Assembly: GCA_900551195.1 (NCBI GenBank) | Contig: URVD01000066.1 | Coordinates: forward strand, 1 to 8,721 | Source of the DNA: an uncultured Collinsella sp. | Lineage (GTDB): Bacteria; Actinomycetota; Coriobacteriia; Coriobacteriales; Coriobacteriaceae | Direction: 5' to 3' | DNA: 8,721 nucleotides | Shown: in pieces, positions 5,331 through 8,721 of the stretch | Numbering within the stretch: the first letter of the stretch is position 1 | Layout: every line of letters begins with the position of its first letter | Position numbers and translations under genes: made by a program | The notes under the pieces: generated by a model | Databases searched by the model: none | Seen by the model: the letters and a program-made list of their open reading frames with translations, nothing else | Told to the model about the DNA's origin: nothing

Positions 5331-5340
5331 TTGATTTATG

Positions 5341-5521
5341 CCGATTGGGCGCAATATGAGCATCAGATAGGGCTTCGAAGACGGTGCGCGGTGCGCTCCG
5401 ATGCTGAATACTCCCAAAAATGCACGGCGGAACATGACCCACCTGGCCAAAGCGCTCAAGTTCGGTATTCGGGGACGCCTGCCAATTCGCAATACATACA
5501 AGTCACGGCTCCAGTAACCGT
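5341..5521. other. Intergenic stretch with no recognisable gene
   Basis: Between the IS right end and the uxaC regulatory region I see no supported gene. A 38-codon basic frame runs from ATG 5401 to TAA 5517 but has no ribosome binding site and no recognisable family. AGCATC (5359-5364) and GATGCT (5400-5405) could pair over a 35-base loop. This may be a long uxaC upstream region or decayed sequence. Confidence 0.5.
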
Positions 5522-5545
5522 TGAACGGGCAAAATCGACCGTTCA
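5522..5545. promoter_or_regulatory. Inverted repeat related to the uxaC operators
   Basis: TGAACGG (5522-5528) and CCGTTCA (5539-5545) are perfect inverted arms separated by 10 bases. The right side continues as GTTCACC, the same half-site found in the two downstream operators. It may be an upstream auxiliary site of the same regulator or a diverged operator pair. Function is inferred from similarity only. Confidence 0.4.
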
Positions 5546-5558
5546 CCCCATGGTGGTT

Positions 5559-5574
5559 AGGTGAACGTTCACCT
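5559..5574. promoter_or_regulatory. Operator 1 of uxaC, LacI-type palindrome
   Basis: AGGTGAACGTTCACCT is a perfect 16-base palindrome with a central CG, the layout typical of LacI-family operators. It overlaps or abuts the likely -35 region of the uxaC promoter. The same 12-base core recurs at operator 2. In Firmicutes, uronate genes are controlled by LacI-family ExuR and KdgR; that a similar regulator binds here is inference. Confidence 0.75.
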
Positions 5575-5600
5575 TTTAAGTCGTAATGAATTAGTATAGT
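5568..5600 (+). promoter_or_regulatory. uxaC promoter between two operators
   Basis: TATAGT (5595-5600) matches the -10 consensus at 5 of 6 positions. No -35 box is at ideal spacing: TTCACC (5568-5573) is 21 bases upstream, or 18 bases from an alternative -10, TAGTAT (5592-5597). A poor -35 is common in activator- or repressor-tuned promoters. Operators lie on both sides, so occupancy should block RNA polymerase. Confidence 0.5.
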
Positions 5601-5610
5601 GAACGTTCAC
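5599..5610. promoter_or_regulatory. Operator 2 of uxaC, LacI-type palindrome
   Basis: GTGAACGTTCAC is a perfect 12-base palindrome identical to the core of operator 1, with centres 38 bases apart. It overlaps the last two bases of the -10 box and the expected transcription start. Binding there would be expected to repress. Confidence 0.75.
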
Positions 5611-5664
5611 CTAAAGGATAACGAGCGCGCCGTGCGCCCGTTTTGCCAACAAAGGGGTTGTTTG

Positions 5665-7092
5665 ATGAAAAACTTTATGGACGATCAGGATTTCCTGCTG
5701 AGCACCAAGACCGGCGAGGAGCTGTTCCACAACTTTGCCGAGGGCATGCCCATCGTCGACTATCACTGCCACATTTCTCCCAAGGAAATCTGGGATGACA
5801 AGCGTTTCGAGAACATCACCGAGGTTTGGCTGGGCGGTGACCACTACAAGTGGCGCCTGATGCGCGCCAACGGCGTTGACGAGCGCTTCATTACCGGCGA
5901 CGCCCCCGCCCGCGAGAAGTTCCAAAAGTGGGCCGAGACCCTGGGCCGTTGCGTGGGCAACCCCGTCTTTGAGTGGAGCCACCTGGAGCTTAAGCGTTAC
6001 TTTGGCTACGAGGGTGTCCTGAACGGCAAAACCGCTCAGGAGGTCTGGGACCTTGCCAACGCCAAGCTCGCCGAGTCCAGCTTTACTTGTCGCAACCTGA
6101 TCAAGCAGTCTAACGTTCGCATGATCTGTACTACCGACGATCCCGCCGATAGCTTTGAGTGGCACAAAAAGATTGCCGCCGACGACAGCTTTGACGTTCA
6201 GGTCGTTCCTGCCATGCGCCCCGATGCCGCCCTGCGCATCGAGCGTGGCCAGGAGTTCGCCGACTACTGCAAGCATCTCTCCGAGGTTGCCGGCATTGAG
6301 ATCAGCGACTTCGAGGGCATGAAGGCCGCCATCTCCAAGCGCTACGACGTTGCCCACGAGCTGGGCTGCCGCGCTTCCGACCATGCGCTCGACTACGTTA
6401 TGTACGCTCCGGCTACCGCCGACGAAATCGAGGCGATCTTTGCCAAGGGCCTTGCCGCCGAGCCGCTTACCGAAGACGAGGTCCTCAAGTACAAGACTGC
6501 CTTTATGCAGTTCGTCGCCGGCGAGTACGTCCGTCTGGGCTGGGCCATGCAGTTGCACTTTGGCTGCAAGCGCGACAACAACCGCGCCATGTTTGCCAAG
6601 CTCGGTCCCGATACCGGCTACGACTGCATCTCCAACTACACGCCGTCCGACCAGCTCGCCGATTTCCTCAACTCCATCCAGGAGACCTGCGGCCTGCCCA
6701 AGACCATCCTGTACAGCCTGAATCCCATCGATAACACCATGATCGATACCGTGATGGGCTGCTTCCAGGAGGCTCCGACCGCCGGCAAGATCCAGAACGG
6801 CTCTGCCTGGTGGTTCAACGACAACGAGATCGGTATGCGCGAGCAGCTTACGGCTCTGGCTAACGAGGGCGTGCTGGGCAACTTTGTGGGCATGCTTACC
6901 GATTCCCGCTCCTTCCTGTCCTACCCGCGTCACGAGTACTTCCGTCGCGTGCTGTGCAACGTGATCGGCGAGTGGGTCGAGCAGGGCAAGTACCCGGCCG
7001 ACATGGAGCTGCTGGGCACCATCGTGCGCGACATCAGCTACAACAATGCGGTCCGCTACTTTGGCTTTGACCTGGACACCGTCGAGGCCTAA
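5665..7092 (+). CDS. uxaC: Glucuronate/galacturonate isomerase (uronate isomerase)
   Basis: The 475-residue product is uronate isomerase, converting D-galacturonate to D-tagaturonate and D-glucuronate to D-fructuronate in the cytoplasm, the first step of hexuronate catabolism. It belongs to the amidohydrolase superfamily as a TIM barrel. The N-terminal metal-binding H34-C-H36 in PIVDYHCHISP is clear, followed by the family stretches WLGGDHYKWRLMRANGV and GNPVFEWSHLELKRYFG. Later marks are HFGCKRDNN, a conserved TILYSLNP and a C-terminal GEWVEQGKYP. Length is close to the usual 466-470. ATG 5665 has AAAGGGG at 5651-5657 with a 7-base spacer; the open frame back to 5599 lies in the operator and is not coding. 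It is followed by uxaB after a 96-base gap, and the twin operators upstream predict induction by a uronate pathway intermediate. Confidence 0.95.
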   Translation: MKNFMDDQDFLLSTKTGEELFHNFAEGMPIVDYHCHISPKEIWDDKRFENITEVWLGGDHYKWRLMRANGVDERFITGDAPAREKFQKWAETLGRCVGNPVFEWSHLELKRYFGYEGVLNGKTAQEVWDLANAKLAESSFTCRNLIKQSNVRMICTTDDPADSFEWHKKIAADDSFDVQVVPAMRPDAALRIERGQEFADYCKHLSEVAGIEISDFEGMKAAISKRYDVAHELGCRASDHALDYVMYAPATADEIEAIFAKGLAAEPLTEDEVLKYKTAFMQFVAGEYVRLGWAMQLHFGCKRDNNRAMFAKLGPDTGYDCISNYTPSDQLADFLNSIQETCGLPKTILYSLNPIDNTMIDTVMGCFQEAPTAGKIQNGSAWWFNDNEIGMREQLTALANEGVLGNFVGMLTDSRSFLSYPRHEYFRRVLCNVIGEWVEQGKYPADMELLGTIVRDISYNNAVRYFGFDLDTVEA

Positions 7093-7116
7093 ACCCGCAT
7101 CGAATCACACCGAACT

Positions 7117-7152
7117 CGGGAGCGCCGTTGCCACACGCGGCGCCCCCGTTTT
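7117..7152 (+). terminator. Terminator-like hairpin between uxaC and uxaB
   Basis: CGGGAGCGCCG (7117-7127) pairs at 10 of 11 positions with CGGCGCCCCCG (7138-7148) around a 10-base loop, followed by four T. The short T-tract suggests partial termination or a transcript-stabilising stem rather than a full stop, since uxaB follows without an evident promoter. Confidence 0.6.
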
Positions 7153-7188
7153 GCCTGCACGCTAACAGCAATCTAAGGAGAGACATCG

Positions 7189-8703
7189 ATGGAGAACATC
7201 AGCTACGAGACGCTCGAGAAGATCGGCTACAAGGGCTACCTGCTGCCCAAGGACGCGCCCGAGAAGGTTCTGCAGTTTGGCGAGGGCAATTTCCTGCGCG
7301 CCTTCGTCGACCGCTTCTTTGACATGGGCAACGAGGCAACCGGCTGGAACGGCAAGATCGTCATGGTCCAGCCCATCAACGGCGCCTTTGGCTTTGCCGA
7401 TGGCATCAATGCCCAGGACGACCTGTATACCGTGCTGATGCGCGGCAAAGAGAACGGCGACACGGTTGACGAGTCCCGCGTGATCAGCGCCTGCAGCCGC
7501 TGCCTCAATCCGTATCGCGAGGCGGACTATCGCGCCATCATGGAGGTCGCTGTCTCCGACGATCTGGAGATCATCGTTTCCAACACCACCGAGGCCGGCA
7601 TTGCCTACGATCCGTCCTGCAAGGCCAACGACATGCCGCCTGCGAGCTTCCCCGCCAAACTTGTTCAGGTCCTGCATGCCCGCTGGGCTGCCGGCAAGCC
7701 GGGCGTTATCGTGCTCGCCTGCGAGCTCATCGACCACAATGGCGAGGAGCTGTTGCGCATCATGAACCAGTACGTGAGCGACTGGGGCTGGGAGGACGAG
7801 TTTGCGCAGTGGATGTCCAACGACTGCACCGTCTGCACCACGCTCGTCGACACTATCGTCCCCGGCCGCATCCGCGACCCCAAGGAGGCCGCTGCCGTGG
7901 CCGAGCGCCTGGGCTACGAAGATCCCTTCCTGGCCGTGCGCGAGCCCTTCCAGATGTGGGGCATCCAGGGTCACGAGTCGCTTGCCGAGAAGCTTCCCTT
8001 TGTGAAGGCCGGCCTGCCGGGCGTCTTTGTGACCCCCGATGTCACCCCGTACAAGAAGCGCAAGGTCCGCATCCTCAACGGCGCCCACACTGCCTTTGTT
8101 CCGGGCTCCTGGGTTGCCGGCTTTGACATCGTGCGCGATTGCATGCACGACGAGACCGTTCGCGGCTTCATGAACACCATGCTCTACGACGAGGTCATCC
8201 CGACGCTTGCCGCCGACCTGGATGTCGAGGACTGCAAGGCCTTTGCCGCCGCCGTCGAGAACCGCTTCGACAACCCGTTTATCGACCACGCGCTGCTCTC
8301 CATTTGCCTCAACTCAACCGCCAAATGGCGTGCTCGCGACCTGCCCACGCTCAAGGACTATGTTGCCGAGACCGGTAACCTGCCCAAGTGCCTGGCGACG
8401 AGCCTCGCTACGCTCATCGCTTTCTATACGCAGGAGCTCGTTGCTCGCGAGGGAGACGGCCTGCACCTGCGTCGCGCCGACGGCACCGAGTACACCGCTC
8501 AGGACGATGCCTTCGTGCTCGATTTCTACGCCGCCCACGCCGGCACCGACGATGCCGAGCTGGTGCACGACGTGCTCACCAATGAGCAGATGTGGGGCGA
8601 GGACCTTACGCAGATCGCTGGTCTTGAGGAGTTTGTCGTCGGCGCGCTCGCCGTCGTGCGCACCGAGGGTGCCAAGCAGGCCTTCGTCAACGCTCAGGCA
8701 TGA
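7189..8703 (+). CDS. uxaB: Tagaturonate reductase (altronate oxidoreductase)
   Basis: The 504-residue enzyme reduces D-tagaturonate to D-altronate with NADH, the step after UxaC in galacturonate breakdown. It belongs to the polyol-specific long-chain dehydrogenases. The N-terminal LQFGEGNFLRAFVDRF (residues 28-43) is the nucleotide-binding signature seen in UxaB. SNTTEAGIAY (131-140) and CELIDHNGEELL (178-189) also match. The catalytic Lys292-Asn297-His300 set lies in KVRILNGAH, with the same spacing as mannitol dehydrogenase. The ending MWGEDLTQIAGL resembles E. coli UxaB, which favours UxaB over the fructuronate reductase UxuB. It is slightly longer than the usual 480. ATG 7189 has AAGGAG at 7175-7180 with an 8-base spacer. 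It is probably co-transcribed with uxaC through a weak hairpin at 7117-7152. The stop TGA is 18 bases before the window end, so an altronate dehydratase or transporter gene may lie beyond (not seen). Confidence 0.92.
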   Translation: MENISYETLEKIGYKGYLLPKDAPEKVLQFGEGNFLRAFVDRFFDMGNEATGWNGKIVMVQPINGAFGFADGINAQDDLYTVLMRGKENGDTVDESRVISACSRCLNPYREADYRAIMEVAVSDDLEIIVSNTTEAGIAYDPSCKANDMPPASFPAKLVQVLHARWAAGKPGVIVLACELIDHNGEELLRIMNQYVSDWGWEDEFAQWMSNDCTVCTTLVDTIVPGRIRDPKEAAAVAERLGYEDPFLAVREPFQMWGIQGHESLAEKLPFVKAGLPGVFVTPDVTPYKKRKVRILNGAHTAFVPGSWVAGFDIVRDCMHDETVRGFMNTMLYDEVIPTLAADLDVEDCKAFAAAVENRFDNPFIDHALLSICLNSTAKWRARDLPTLKDYVAETGNLPKCLATSLATLIAFYTQELVAREGDGLHLRRADGTEYTAQDDAFVLDFYAAHAGTDDAELVHDVLTNEQMWGEDLTQIAGLEEFVVGALAVVRTEGAKQAFVNAQA

Positions 8704-8721
8704 TTTCCGGCTCGGGCGCGG

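Larger units (their letters stand above)
4600..5340 (+). mobile_element. IS200/IS605-family insertion sequence, tnpA only (ends approximate)
   Basis: The element contains one intact Y1 transposase gene flanked by subterminal hairpins sharing a CCACCC stem: CCACCCGC-TAT-GCGGGTGG (4617-4635) on the left and AACCACCCCT-TTT-AGGGGTGGTT (5308-5330) on the right. IS200/IS605 elements move as single strands, lack terminal inverted repeats and target duplications, and are recognised through such hairpins. No tnpB or iscB gene is present, so this is the IS200 subgroup arrangement. It sits between the rplT terminator and the uxaC regulatory region and interrupts no recognisable gene. Exact cleavage positions are not resolved; the given ends are estimates. 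Confidence 0.85.

Noticed and set aside
5198..5340. TnpB or an omega-RNA partner for the IS
   Set aside because: No RuvC-like coding sequence exists near tnpA in either strand; the right side is only about 140 bases. The structured tail is kept as a finding, not called a guide RNA.
5401..5517. 38-codon basic small protein
   Set aside because: There is no ribosome binding site and no recognisable family, and one such frame is expected by chance in this GC content.
5599..5664. Upstream start of uxaC at 5599
   Set aside because: It would place coding sequence on the operator and -10 box; ATG 5665 has a ribosome binding site and gives the family N-terminus.
5611..6933. 440-codon minus-strand open frame opposite uxaC
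   Set aside because: uxaC is unmistakable on the plus strand. The antisense frame is a by-product of high-GC third positions and resembles no protein.
7162..8289. 375-codon minus-strand open frame opposite uxaB
   Set aside because: Same reason: uxaB is clear in the plus strand, and the antisense product is Val/Gly/Ala-rich shadow sequence.
1..8721. CRISPR array, prophage genes, toxin-antitoxin or other defence system
   Set aside because: No regularly spaced direct repeats and no genes of these classes are visible on either strand.

Overview
The window reads as chromosomal DNA from a high-GC Gram-positive bacterium. Protein similarity recalled from memory, CGC/CGT-dominated arginine codons and the gene mix point to the Coriobacteriia, most likely Collinsella or a close relative. 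That assignment is inference; no search was run. All genes lie on the plus strand.

Layout, left to right. (1) The 3' end of a metallo-beta-lactamase-fold hydrolase gene (2-193). (2) A class II fructose-bisphosphate aldolase gene, fba (388-1254), followed by a 92-nt nested palindrome (1275-1366). (3) A gene for a 477-residue transglutaminase-like protein with a complete Cys-His-Asp triad (1505-2938). (4) A tRNA-Leu(CAA) gene with encoded CCA (2978-3064). (5) The infC-rpmI-rplT operon (3327-4511) for IF3, L35 and L20. It is preceded by a structured leader with an intrinsic terminator just before the coding region, and closed by a strong terminator at 4533-4571. (6) An apparently intact IS200-type insertion sequence (about 4600-5340) carrying only tnpA, with hairpins near both ends and an RNA stem that would hide the tnpA ribosome binding site. 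(7) A uronate catabolism pair, uxaC (5665-7092) and uxaB (7189-8703), behind a promoter flanked by two near-identical palindromic operators.

How the parts work together. IF3, L35 and L20 are made from one transcript. Two autoregulatory layers are suggested: a leader attenuator of the kind L20 controls in Firmicutes, and an apparent AUA start codon for infC, the type of start that IF3 itself discriminates against. UxaC and UxaB catalyse consecutive steps of galacturonate breakdown (galacturonate to tagaturonate to altronate). The paired operators suggest substrate-inducible repression, probably by a LacI-family protein encoded elsewhere. Fba is central glycolysis.

I found no wholly new multi-gene system. 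The most distinctive signals are regulatory: the infC leader and its AUA start, the twin operators at uxaC, the RBS-sequestering stem in the IS, and the long nested palindrome after fba.
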